64,000 nucleotides of DNA from Sanguinoderma infundibulare (taxonomy: Eukaryota > Basidiomycota > Agaricomycetes > Polyporales > Polyporaceae): contig JAVLRN010000004.1 in NCBI GenBank assembly GCA_032821775.1, positions 2,542,001-2,606,000 on the forward strand, read 5' to 3'. The notes beneath the pieces were generated by a model that made no database searches, was not told the DNA's origin, and saw nothing but the letters and a program-made list of their open reading frames with translations. Shown in pieces: positions 23,367 to 33,392 of the stretch. Each line of letters starts with the position of its first letter. Positions within the stretch are counted from its first letter, which is position 1. The translations under genes and the position numbers were made by a program.

Positions 23367-24437
23367 ATGGCCCGCCGCACTGTGTCCCAGGATCTGAAGG
23401 CACGTATTCCTGTACTCTACTTTGAGCAGGACCGTTCAGTCCAGGAGATATGTGAGATACTTGGAGTCAAAAAGACATGCATCTACCAGACTCTCAAGTA
23501 CTTGCAGCGGTTTTGGGGTATCCTACAACCCCCTTGCATGTCATTCGGGCAGGCAGCGTACACTCCCTAGCCCAGTTCTTGAATATGTCCGTGCTCTCCT
23601 TGCTGAGAAGCCTACTCTCTATCTAGATGAGATACAATCGGACCTCTGGGAAACACATGGGGTTCAAGTGTCGTTTGCCACCCTTGTCCGCACTCTCTGA
23701 TGCATGCATTTTACTTCCAAAGCAGTCACAAAAGATGCACGTGAACACAATGAGTTGCTGTGTGCAGATTTTGTTGCTAGGATGGCAGCCCTGGTTGCTG
23801 ATCCAGCAATGCTTATGTTTGCAGACGAGAGTGCAGTAGACAAGCGGACTGCAGTGCGCAAGCATGGGTGGACACCTATGGGTGTTCGCTGCGTTCAGCG
23901 TGCCTGCTTTGTTCAGGGAATGTGCTACTCACTCCTCCCAATCTTGACCATTGATGGTCTCATTACATTCAAGATTGTTGAGGGGTCAGTAACTGGTGAC
24001 CTGTTTCTTGAGTTTCTGTGGGAATTTGTGGTAGGTTTATCTGGCTGAACACTAGCGTGTCTACTATTCTTATAAGATGCACTTTCAGATACCTTTCACT
24101 ACCCCATATCCTGGCCCATGCAGTGTCCTTGTTCTGGATAACTGTAACATTCACCATATTGAGGCTGTTCATGTGCTTGTGGAAGAAGAAGCTTGTATGT
24201 ATCATTTTTGGACTGTATACTAATATTGAGGCTAATGGTGCTTAGTGTGCAAGCTTGTATTCCTCCCTCCATACTCACCCGACTTCAATCCAATTGAGAT
24301 GGCATTTGCTTCAGTCAAGGCCCATCTTCATCGATATGCTGATGCATTAGACCTTGGAGTTTCAGACATTTCAGATGCTTGTCATGCTGTAACACCAACA
24401 ATGGCGCAGGGATGGTTTTAGGCAGCAGGTTATATGT
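23367..24437 (+). pseudogene. Tc1/mariner (IS630 superfamily) transposase, disrupted
   Basis: The N-terminal helix-turn-helix DNA-binding region is readable (VQEICEILGVKKTCIYQTL). The frame shifts by one near the GGGG at about 23512 and continues as RALLAEKPTLYLDEIQ. A TGA at 23698-23700 sits where CGA (Arg) is expected. The catalytic triad is present as MLMFADES, then VLVLDNCNIHH, then LPPYSPDFNPIE. Two introns interrupt the last third (about 24030-24090 and 24191-24245), and the frame ends near 24421. Frameshift and nonsense together mean it is inactive as it stands, unless another copy supplies the protein. Confidence 0.9.
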
Positions 24438-24860
24438 AGATCTTTTTGAATGCAAACAAGTCAAACCAATACAATTACGAGTTCAATATGCAACAACACG
24501 AAACAGTACTAGGTGCGATGATGGACACAAAAGTGCGCACAACAACAACAATCCAAAAAGATGAATTCTGTGTGCCACCAGTCACAGGGTATCCTTATAC
24601 CAATCCGACACATCCTACAGTTACACAAGCTGGTGAAGCGCCATCAAGCTTGACAGAAAAGAGCATCACAACATGTGTGCACAATGCATGACTGCCCCTG
24701 CAGACAACAACACCACCCTGACGTTGTCGATTCTTCTCTTCTCTCTCTTCTCTGGCCAACTGCTCCCACCATCACAGACGAGCCAGTGGTATAATGCGCT
24801 CTTCAATGCCATCCCAGTGACTGTCTTTGCCGCCCTGCAAGGGCTGTGAGCCTTTGGAAG
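24438..24860. other. Unassigned stretch inside the TIR element
   Basis: No clear gene. It may include a scrambled 5' part of the following hydrolase pseudogene, but I cannot align it to the family by eye. Confidence 0.4.
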
Positions 24861-24867
24861 CAGGCTT

Positions 24868-25987
24868 GGCCTGACGAGGAGATGCCCTGAAAGAGTCCCG
24901 GTTGGATGCCACTGCCGCACATGCGAAGCTCGAGTTGTTCATGCGCGAGTGCGTGAGGGAAGTGCACGACACCCTCGTGCGTTTCGTCAAACACAACAAC
25001 ATACCCCTGGCACAGTGTGAGGAGAACAAGGGTGGCATCGTTCTCATGGGCTGGTCATTCGCGACGGCATGGATGACCACGTTCCTTGTGCATGCGCTGA
25101 CTTTCTCCATGGGTGATGTCAAGTTGAGTCAGTACGTGTGGTGGGTGATCTTCCATGGTGAGTCTACAGATCAATACCATGAGAATGGTACTCACCACGG
25201 CAACGTGCGTAATGTCCAGACAACCCCTATCTCATCCTTGGTTTTGTGCCTCCGCCTGACCCATACAACCCGCTCTTCGACCCATTGATCCCACCGGCAG
25301 AACAGACATGCACCTTCGTGAACTGAGTCAGCGGTTACTTCATGCACCACACCGACATGCTCGAAACTGCGGCTATGGAGGAACAAAAGAAGGGCACGAG
25401 TGCAGCATTCGAGAAGCGCAACTACCTCACCGAGCCCCCACCAATGCTCTCAACACTTACAGAGGATGAAGTCGTGCCCACGCTCTATCCCGCTCCTGGC
25501 GACCCAGGAGGATTGGACGTGCTACTGGTTGGGGGCGGGATCCATAGCGAGATATTCAGGATGCTCGCTGACGCTGCGCTGAGCACCCCCACAGATAAGG
25601 GGTGGCGCGTGGTTGAGGCGAGGCACGTATGGTGTGATTGCCCTGCGTGGGAGATGCCCTGGTCAGCGTGGAACTTGAGGTGGAAGATGGAGGAGGCCAG
25701 GAAGAGTGGGTCGCTGTTGAGGGAGGTCACCTGGGTGAAACTGGAGGGATCGAACCATTTCGTGAGTGTCGTGGGTTTGGAAGGCCCCTTCCATGGCTGG
25801 TGATGGACAGGTGCACTGGGACGAGCCAAAGCGTACACTGGTGATGTTCCTCACAGATGTTGTTGAGACATTGAGAGGCTGGCATCACATTGCAGGAGTT
25901 GGGGATACTGGTACGAGCTGCGTCTTCAGAGATATGATTCATGAAAGCGAATGTATGATGAAGCAAAGAGAGCGTGCAACATATTAG
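24868..25987 (+). pseudogene. Alpha/beta-hydrolase pseudogene with introns (captured host gene)
   Basis: Exons about 24868-25157, 25220-25761 and 25811 onward join in frame through GT-AG introns of 62 and 49 nt. GGIVLMGWSFATAWMTTFL has the position and look of a nucleophile-elbow region (GxS/GWS). NPYLILGFVPPPDPYNPLFD, VSGYFMHHTDMLE, DVLLVGGGIHSEIF and [13 protein letters not shown] are typical of a large basidiomycete alpha/beta-hydrolase family, the last holding the C-terminal His region. A TGA at 25324-25326 interrupts FVN-VSGYF where Trp is usual. In the frame of the first exon a TGA lies just upstream of 24868, and the N-terminal third is missing or scrambled. The family is annotated as hydrolase of unknown substrate. 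The copy keeps its introns, so it was copied from DNA rather than mRNA. Confidence 0.75.
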
Positions 25988-26026
25988 TTTGGGCCCAACA
26001 TGACACACTTCTTCGACACTACTCAC

Positions 26027-26720
26027 CCTTTTGCCGATGTGGACAGTGATCATAGTATCGCCTTTGCCCTTGATGATGATGTAGGGTACACCCATCTTGC
26101 GGCACAACACAGGAAGGAAGACAACGAGCTTGATGGGGTCAACATCGTGGGCAATGACGACAAGCGAGGCCTTCTTGACCTCGATAGGAGCAACAGTGTG
26201 GTTCAGCTCATACTTGATGAAGAGAGGCTTCCTCGAGCCCTGCATCGAACCTGATCACACAATGCGCAAGACTCCATGTACAAACACGATGCACCTTGGC
26301 CTGAGCAGCGAGCCTCCTTCTCTGTGGTCGCCTTGGCAAGAACATCGAGACGAGCCTTCTTTCTCTGCTTCCTCTTTGGATGGTACTTGTTCAGGACCTT
26401 GAACAGCTGTATGGCAGTGTTATTGTCGAGCGATGGCGGGGAGAACCTTGAGGTGCTGGCTGAGGATGACCTTCTGGTGCTGCAGGCGGACGTATTCCAG
26501 CCACTTCATGAAGCGGGTAAGGTCGTTCTTGGGCTGGATGTCTTGGCCTGCAACCGTGACCCGCGACAATGAGGATCAATGCGAGAAAATGCATGATGCG
26601 AGGAAGAATCATACCAATGCCGAAGTTCTTGGCCCTAGCCTCAAAGAGAGGGTTCTTCTGGGTCTTCGAGCTGAACGGTGTGGAGGCTGGCTTCTTGCCG
26701 GATCCTTTGGTGGCCTTGGG
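26027..26720 (-). pseudogene. Ribosomal protein eL8 (RPL8/RPL7A) fragment with introns
   Basis: The minus strand reads eL8 from near its N-terminus: PKATKGSGKKPAS, TQKNPLFEARAKNFGIG, a 67-nt GT-AG intron (26614-26548), then [20 protein letters not shown] and [21 protein letters not shown] small deletion near 26445 shifts the frame. Another frame then gives [14 protein letters not shown], and a further exon gives [40 protein letters not shown] and [16 protein letters not shown]. The C-terminal third is absent and the start codon exon is not evident. Retained introns show capture from genomic DNA. It is not a working ribosomal gene. Confidence 0.85.
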
Positions 26721-28014
26721 CTGGTCATTGAGAGGCAATCAGCATGGGATATTCTGGCAGCATGAAGAAGCCATCACCATCGATGTGCACCTGGAGCTCT
26801 AACTCCCACACCTGCCCGCCACGCAGATGCAAACCCAGCAACCACTTTGCATCATTGCGACCCTCCTACATGTGCATGAAGGGAAGCTCAGCTAGAGCAC
26901 AATCTTGCTTGTGCAGGAAGACCCTGCCTACGGAACAAGCATAGGTGTTACAATACAGATGAGAGGTCATCCAACCCAAAGACGTACCATCCATCCCAAA
27001 TCCTTCATTCTGGCAGGATCCCCCAATGCTCTGTGTGCACTCCGATGCTCGACAGTTGTGTATGTGAGCTCACCATTGTTGTGAGACGGTCTTCATCGTG
27101 ACTTGAGGACTCAGAGTGGGCGAACTCCTAATACATACCTGTGGGGTTACCCTAACCTGAGGCACCCGGCGCTTATACCCACACCCACACCCGTACCTGC
27201 ACGGTTTGGGTTGGGTATCTGCTCAGGGCCTTTGCAGTATGTGGCCTGTTCCATCAACATGTCAACGCTCTCTGTCCTAAGTATGACTCGCTGATTCTAC
27301 CTATTGTGTGACGCTGTGCTAACTTGTACAACTAAGGTCAGACTAAATACGCCCACATCATCAAAGATGAGCCAAGAGTCTCACAACAGGTCATCCTGCT
27401 TGTCCGAGTTCACCCTGTTCCCGGCAGGTACATGGTTACAGGTGGTAGTAGCAGTTACTTACTCATCCTTCCACAATGATAATCAAGGCATTATCCAGGC
27501 AGCGCAGCCACCGGCACACTGCTTGAAGGCCAACTCATCCACCTCCTCCTCCAACTTCAGCAATTTCGGCAAACAGTACCATGCCTCCCTCCGCTTTTCC
27601 TCATCCACCGCCTTCGATGCAGACTAACAATTTCCACAGAGGCCACCACCCACTTTGGCATCTCCTCACAGCCACTCATGAATGGGTTCCAACAAGTTCC
27701 TATCCATCAGCAAATCAGTCCTAACTGTCTGCACCAGAATGGTCTCCTCGCGGAATTGCATGCAATGCGGGCGTGACATACACTGCCCACATGGGATGGC
27801 GGTGAACAGGTCGAGGACGTGTACAGCGCAGCATTGCATGACCCTCATCTTGGTGCCAATGACCTTAGCTTGATCCCTGGGTCTTGGGTATGGGTGCAGG
27901 TCATTGCCCCAGCACCCATGGCACTCCCTATAAATAATAATAATGTAGAAGGTGGCCACATGGCACTTTATTAAACAGCTCTACAATATCATACTATACA
28001 TTATTCAATACCCA
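26721..28014. other. Unassigned DNA inside the TIR element
   Basis: About 1.3 kb with no recognisable gene. At 27130-27240 it contains ACCCACACCCACACCCGTACC-like repeats similar to the interior of the MITE family further right, suggesting a further small insertion. It may hold more captured host fragments that are too short to name. Confidence 0.4.
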
Positions 28015-29856
28015 TCAAAAACTATTGAAATCAGAACCGAGCTTGGGAATGATGTAATCAGGAGGAACTGGAATATGTGCACCATCATCATCTACAAAGA
28101 AAAGCTTCCCATCATGCTCAGGATGAGGAGGAGTCTTGGTCCCATTATATGACTCGTCACGCTGCATTGGCAAACCCCAAAATGTTGAATATTCAATCAC
28201 CTTCCCCTCAGAGTTTACAAACTGCTTCTCATACCGCACAGTAACTGGCTTATCAGAGTGAGCTGGACTTAGAGTCGATAGCTCAGGTGCAGTTGGTGCG
28301 GCTTCAACACACCGACGCTTCAACTGGCCATCTGGAGCATCCTTCCAGACCTCACACCCACGCTTGAACCATTCAGCATCATCCATATTCATCTTTATAG
28401 GTGACTTTATCAAGTCCTCGCGCGTGATGCGGTCCATCACATCAGGGGCAATGCCCTGTTCCTGGAGTACTGACTCATATCGCTCAATGTCTGGAAAGGC
28501 AAGTGACTTATGCTTAGCAATATAAGCCAGGCAATGATGGAGATCAGAAGGGCTATGCTCCAAACTGACAGCATCATATGCAGCTTCTGCACGAGTCCGA
28601 GAAGCAGACGCTCGAGGAGGGGTAGAAGGGATCAGGGTAGACGTATGTGGGCATACCAGGTTTGAAACAGCAGTGAGGAGGTCGGTAACCTGATCAAGGT
28701 CAAGATCAGAAGAGACAGTGGGCACAGGAGTAGAAGGTGTGGTAAGGGAGCGGTGGTGGTGCTTGGGATCGAAGACGGCAATAGTCGGGGCAATTTCGAG
28801 AGTGGCCTTGTGGTCAATCTATTGAGGATTACTGTCATGCAAACATTGTGTGATAGCGAGAATGCTTACAATGTGTGTGGCCCACTCCCGGTACATGAAC
28901 GGCGTGAGCACAAAAGGCATCACTCTGGGAAGTTTGGGATCATAGGTGCCTTGATGCTTCTCCTTGAGCTTTAGGATCCACCCTTGCACAGCCTTCTTGA
29001 ACATGGAAGGGGCCGCAATCGACTGCTACACACATGAGAACCTCCATTAGTCAGGGATAGAAAGATGGGGGACAGGAAAAGGGGGGTCAGCCGAGGCAGC
29101 CAAGGTGCGGGTGCTGTCACATTGGGATTCGCGAAGGGGATGACAAGGTTGTGCGGGGAGAGCAGCAGATGATGAGGGCAAGGGGAGAGGGTGGGGGAAG
29201 GTACAGGTGCGGGGCTTGACAGGAGGGTGGGCAGGAGGGCACATACTGAATCTGCAGCAATGCTGGCCTCTTCATGCTCGGAGCTGCTGTCATCTGAGTC
29301 CCAGGAATGCTGGACAGACATGGGCAACAGTTGAAAGCTCAAAGGAATGTGGATGTACATGCTTGGCACACTTGGCCTGAACCTCAGCCATATCCACCAA
29401 AAGGTTCACATCTGTGATGCACTTCTCTGTGACCCCCGTCGCAAACTCATCATACTCACCCTCCTTCTCAACAGTTGGTGGAGTGGTTTTCCTTGTAGAG
29501 TGGCATTGAAATGCAATAATGTATGTAGCCAAGATGAATACGCACTTTATTCCCTTGTAGTAGTATGCAAAAGGATACACGGAACGCACAGAGATCTTCA
29601 CCTTATCCCCCTCTTCGAACTTCGAAAGAACAGCACGGAGAAACCCGAGGTAGTTGCCTTGGTGAGGGGTAAACAAGAACTGCTTGACCTTGAGATCGTT
29701 CTTGGTGCGAGGTTTCTCCGTGGAAGTCGTCTTCATAACCGTGTGAATGGTCATAGAGACTGTGAATTCGACTGGCTTTGAAGGAGTGCTCACCGGAGAT
29801 TGAGTATTGATGGCAGGGGTCTCGGAAGGGTCCCGGGAGTGAGAAGGAGAAGACAT
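28015..29856 (-). CDS. Intact basidiomycete multicopy protein with SAM-like C-terminus
   Basis: Five exons on the minus strand: 29856-29546, 29491-29359, 29309-29247, 29022-28870 and 28818-28015, giving 487 residues with no internal stop. The N-terminal half (VKQFLFTPHQGNYLGFLRAV, then CITDVNLLVDMAEVQAKC) and an acidic middle (SDDSSSEHEEA) follow the pattern of a large, unnamed family of hypothetical proteins expanded in Agaricomycetes. The C-terminal segment (DLHHCLAYIAKHKSLAF to DAEWFKRGCEVWKDA) looks like a SAM-type helical domain. The function is unknown. It starts about 220 bp inside the right end of the TIR element and points inward. Unlike everything around it, it is not broken, so it is recent, selected, or cargo that matters to the element. 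Confidence 0.65.
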
Positions 29857-30040
29857 AGTGTAGAGACAGCAGTGGGTTTCGCAGGAAAGACAGTGGGGTA
29901 TAGGAATGTGGATGGAGGATGTTGCACAAAGTGTTCTGCATGCAGCGCAATCAATGCACTCGGTGGAACACCAGTGAGCACATTCCGAGGCTCCCCGCCA
30001 GCTGCAGCAGCATGGCATCCCGGACCCCAAGCGCCCAGCC

Positions 30041-30080
30041 AAAAAAAATCGCGTTTTCCATATCATTCTGAAAGGCGCTG
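30041..30080 (-). repeat. Right terminal inverted repeat
   Basis: The reverse complement begins CAGCGCCTTTC and ends in a run of eight T. It is followed on the plus strand by TA at 30081-30082. Confidence 0.8.
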
Positions 30081-30082
30081 TA

Positions 30083-30792
30083 AGTACAATCCTGTCAATT
30101 GGCCCAATTTTCGGCTACAAAGCCGCTGAGTTTACTCAACTCCCGCTTGAGCCCGACTGAGCCCGATTTAGGTTTCCGAAGCATGCTTGAAGTGGTGTGG
30201 GCCTGTTCGAGCCAATTGAAGCTAATTGATATGATGGGATGGGGTGATTGGGAGCGCTTGGGTGAATTGGGTGCGATCGGGTACACACCTGTACACACCT
30301 GAGTGGTCCGAGGGATCCTATACATACAATTAATCTGATCAGTTGTATATAAGTGTATGAATTGGGTGCATATATGAGCGACCCACCTGAAGGGGAGAGT
30401 GCCAGGCCATTGGTAAGTACCTATTCAGTTGGGTCAATTGCATGCATACACGCATGCCTGTGTACAAAGGGGAAAACATACAGAATTGGCAGGTATAATC
30501 AGACTGCTCTTCTGGTATCCAGGCATGCTCAAATATCAAATGGGTCAAGAAGCATGCATTACCATCAATGTTCGAATGCCACAAGAGAATCTGAACAATG
30601 CGCTGCACTATCATTGCTTACCTGCACCTGTGACGCCCATGCCCATGCCCATGCCTCATGAGCCCTGTCACCTATGCATCACCTGCCCTGTTGACATTGT
30701 TGCCATTGCCTGTGCCCACGATGCACTTGATAGCCATTGAGTGAATGTGCTAACAACATAATATGTCAGTGAAGCTTCACATACTCCTCGGT
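30083..30792. other. Unassigned repeat-region DNA
   Basis: No gene seen. It contains a short CTGTACACAC tandem (30280-30302), ACTGAGCCCGA-type repeats (30140-30170) and the word CAATTGGCCCAATT (30096-30109), which recurs near 32624. Confidence 0.4.
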
Positions 30793-31410
30793 CTAGGTGG
30801 GACACACAAGCTTGCAGTACAACCCACATGCATTGCAGTTTAGTTCATCATTGAGGGCCCAATGCCATAGGTGAGTGTGGGTCGTGCCGCAGTTGGAGCA
30901 CTCAGCTTTGATGCCACCCAGAGTGGAGTTCCTATTGCTGTTTTGCTGGGAAGAGTTGACCAGAGTGACGGATGGACCCGTTGAGTGAGTGTTCATGGAC
31001 CGCATGTAGACATTTAGAGACAGACATTTGCTGGTGGTCATAGTGTTGGCGCTGGGACCAGAGTTGGGACTATGATGGTATAGGAAATGATGTCCTCCAT
31101 TGCACTGAGCACAGAGGCATTGCGGAGGGCGGTGGACTTGAACAAGTTCCCATCATCATGGGCAGATTCAGATCTGGCAGCATGAGAGGGGAAGGGCATG
31201 TCGGTGGTAGCAACCTTTATCTTGATGTCTTTCTGAGAGTCAAGATGGTCGGCTTGCCAGGTGTCAGGGTGGTGAAGGTGGTGGAAACCTGAGAACCAGC
31301 CTCCTGGACTGTCGGCATTGAGGAGCTCGTCAAGGGGAAGTTTGATGGTGGGGCGAACAATGCTGAAGCTGTCAGAGGAGTTGTGTGTGGAGTCGACACC
31401 CTTACCATAG
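30793..31410 (-). pseudogene. GATA-type zinc-finger gene fragment, decayed
   Basis: At 30793-30905 the minus strand encodes a C-X2-C-X17-C-X2-C finger reading CSNCGTTHTHLW, then ALNDELNCNACGLYCKL, the pattern of fungal GATA factors. The usual Trp-Arg-Arg after the first cysteine pair reads Trp-His-Trp here, and the basic tail is replaced by VCPT and a stop. The sequence upstream on this strand (to about 31410) has an open, Ser/Thr/Pro-rich frame but no second finger. It is probably a captured or duplicated fragment that no longer binds DNA normally. Confidence 0.6.
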
Positions 31411-32840
31411 GTTATGGAGTTTTTGACAGATGAAGTGGGGTAGAGGAGAGCGGCAGGGCCAAAGTCATTAGAGAAGAGGGAGGGGAAGTGGAGGGAGGTG
31501 GCATAGTATGCATCATCTTTGTTCTGGTCAGCCTTGTTAGTTGAGACCTTGCAGCCATGTTGAGTGAGGGGCTCGCCGATGGCTCTGGAGTCCTTAGCAG
31601 CAGCTGACTCCTCAGCAGTGGTAGTGGAATGAGTAGCTGGGCACCCTTGAAGATGTCCTTGAACTCTGCAGAGGACTTCATGTTGGGCTTCTTGGTGAGA
31701 ACAGTGGAGGGAGTGTTGGCAGCATGCTGGTTGATGGAGAAGGTGAACTGCATGCAGTGGATGGTGCCCGGATGGCCATTCAGACTGGCCTCACGCTCAT
31801 GCTTGAGGTTGAAGATCAGGAAGGCTAGCTGCAAAGACAGGCATGCATATATAGTCATGTCCGTGGAGGGACTCACCTAGCTTTTACATTCTCATCCTCA
31901 TCATCACCCTACGATGGCCTTCACCATCCTCTACCTCGCCTATGCAGTCTCCCTGGTAGGAAAGGAAGAAGAGATTTACTCACATTTTAGAACAGTGGAT
32001 GTGGGTGCAGGTGCTTTCGTGCCTTGCACATTCGCACCAGGCTTGCAAAGTGGAACAGCATGTCATGTTTTGCTGTACACCCACACCATTGGTCTGTGTG
32101 AGGTCATGACTGATGTTGGATGGCAGCTGTGGTAATGGATTGAATGAGCAAGCAAGACAGTGGGAGTATAAGTTCAAGACACGAGTGGGGAAGTCAAGTC
32201 ATTGGGGGAAGCTTTAAGGAGATGTGTCACGCACACTTATCACAATGGATGTCTGCCATGTGAATACCCTCAAGCATGCGTCTAAATCATGGCTGGCAAC
32301 TTGCATTTTTGAGTACTAGGCTGGTCATGTGATGTCTAGTAGTCTCTACATCTGGCACGCTGTATCCTCACTGGCTAGTATTGGCAGCCAAGTGTTTGTC
32401 CAGGCCAATATGACTGTTTACATACAGAACTTGCACTTAAACATGCTGCCTCCTGTGCAAAGACAATCACCTTCAATCAATTCCATCCAAGCTGATATAT
32501 CCTGCCAATCGAGCTCGAGCATGTTCAATTGACTCCCAAATGATCCCTCGGCTGGTCTATGATCCATCGACTTCAATTGTGTGCTAGCACTGAGTCACCC
32601 GATTTGAGGTCCCAGAGCCAATTGGCCCAATTATAGCTGATGGTTTTGCACTTTTGCTGATGGCCGATAAAGCTGTTGGTTTGGCCAATAAGGTGTTTCT
32701 TCTGGCCTTTGTCCTGAGCATGCATATGCTCTTTGTGCATGCCTGGTTATTAGCCTAGTGCCCTGACAGGAATGCCATCCCCACTTGCCCATACCCACTC
32801 ATCTTGAGCCACTCTTACCCTCGTACTTCAAGCCTGCAGA
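31411..32840. other. Unassigned repeat-region DNA
   Basis: A 154-codon open frame on the minus strand (31412-31876) is Ser/Thr/Pro-rich and unrecognised. It may be part of the GATA-related fragment. The rest shows no gene. Confidence 0.35.
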
Positions 32841-33392
32841 ATGGAGCAGAACATGACCAGTACCACCCTGGTGCCTGCTGGAGCGGGCTCGAAACCAAAG
32901 CAGCTGGCTACGGCCACCACAGAAAACCCTGATGAGAAAATGTGCTTGAAGCATAGAACCCCAGACAATGACACTGAGATCTTGCTGGGATTGAAGTGGA
33001 AGAAGATCTCAGAGAGCCAGTATACAGTAAGCAAGACTGGATCATCTCCACTTAGAAAACTTCTGCCACAGTCGGAGTGGGACTGTGAAGCTCTCACCAC
33101 TGTCATCCCAACGCTGCCAGAAGACTATGGCAAGTGGATCCAGAAGTATGTGAACAGGCTCCCCTTCAACCCTGAGTATGATGAGGCAATCTACTCGAGG
33201 GTTCTGATGGGCTGGGATGTGAACCCACACTTCTGGACAACTCAGCATGGTATGTGCCCTGAGTATCCGAGTGAGGGTCACAAGCCTTATATGCTGGGCC
33301 CCTTCCCCCACATCCACATCCCTGACTGGCATCACTTCAGGAACATCAAGTCACAGCAGCATAAGGCTGAACATGGATCACCTGTGGGTTGA
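32841..33392 (+). pseudogene. Unknown open frame ended by a MITE insertion
   Basis: 183 codons from ATG with sensible composition (KWKKISESQYTVSKT, LPEDYGKWIQKYVNRL, WDVNPHFWTTQH). The last ten or so codons and the stop lie inside the MITE that begins at 33362, so the original frame continued further. I do not recognise the protein. No homology is claimed. Confidence 0.4.

Larger units (their letters stand above)
23217..30082. mobile_element. 6.86-kb TIR-bounded Tc1/mariner-like element carrying captured host sequence
   Basis: The ends are inverted repeats: 23219 to about 23258 and, inverted, about 30041-30080. The outermost 40 bases differ at three positions, with weaker similarity for about 25 more. 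Each end is flanked by TA (23217-23218 and 30081-30082), the target duplication of Tc1/mariner elements. Inside are a broken transposase next to the left end, an alpha/beta-hydrolase pseudogene, an eL8 fragment on the other strand, about 1.3 kb of unassigned DNA, and an intact gene on the minus strand whose start lies close to the right end. That the ends moved as one unit is inference. Alternatively they belong to two separate insertions in opposite orientation. Confidence 0.6.

Noticed and set aside
22747..23403. 218-codon minus-strand frame across the left edge of the TIR element
   Set aside because: Crosses the inverted repeat and transposase start, overlaps other frames, and has no recognisable domain.
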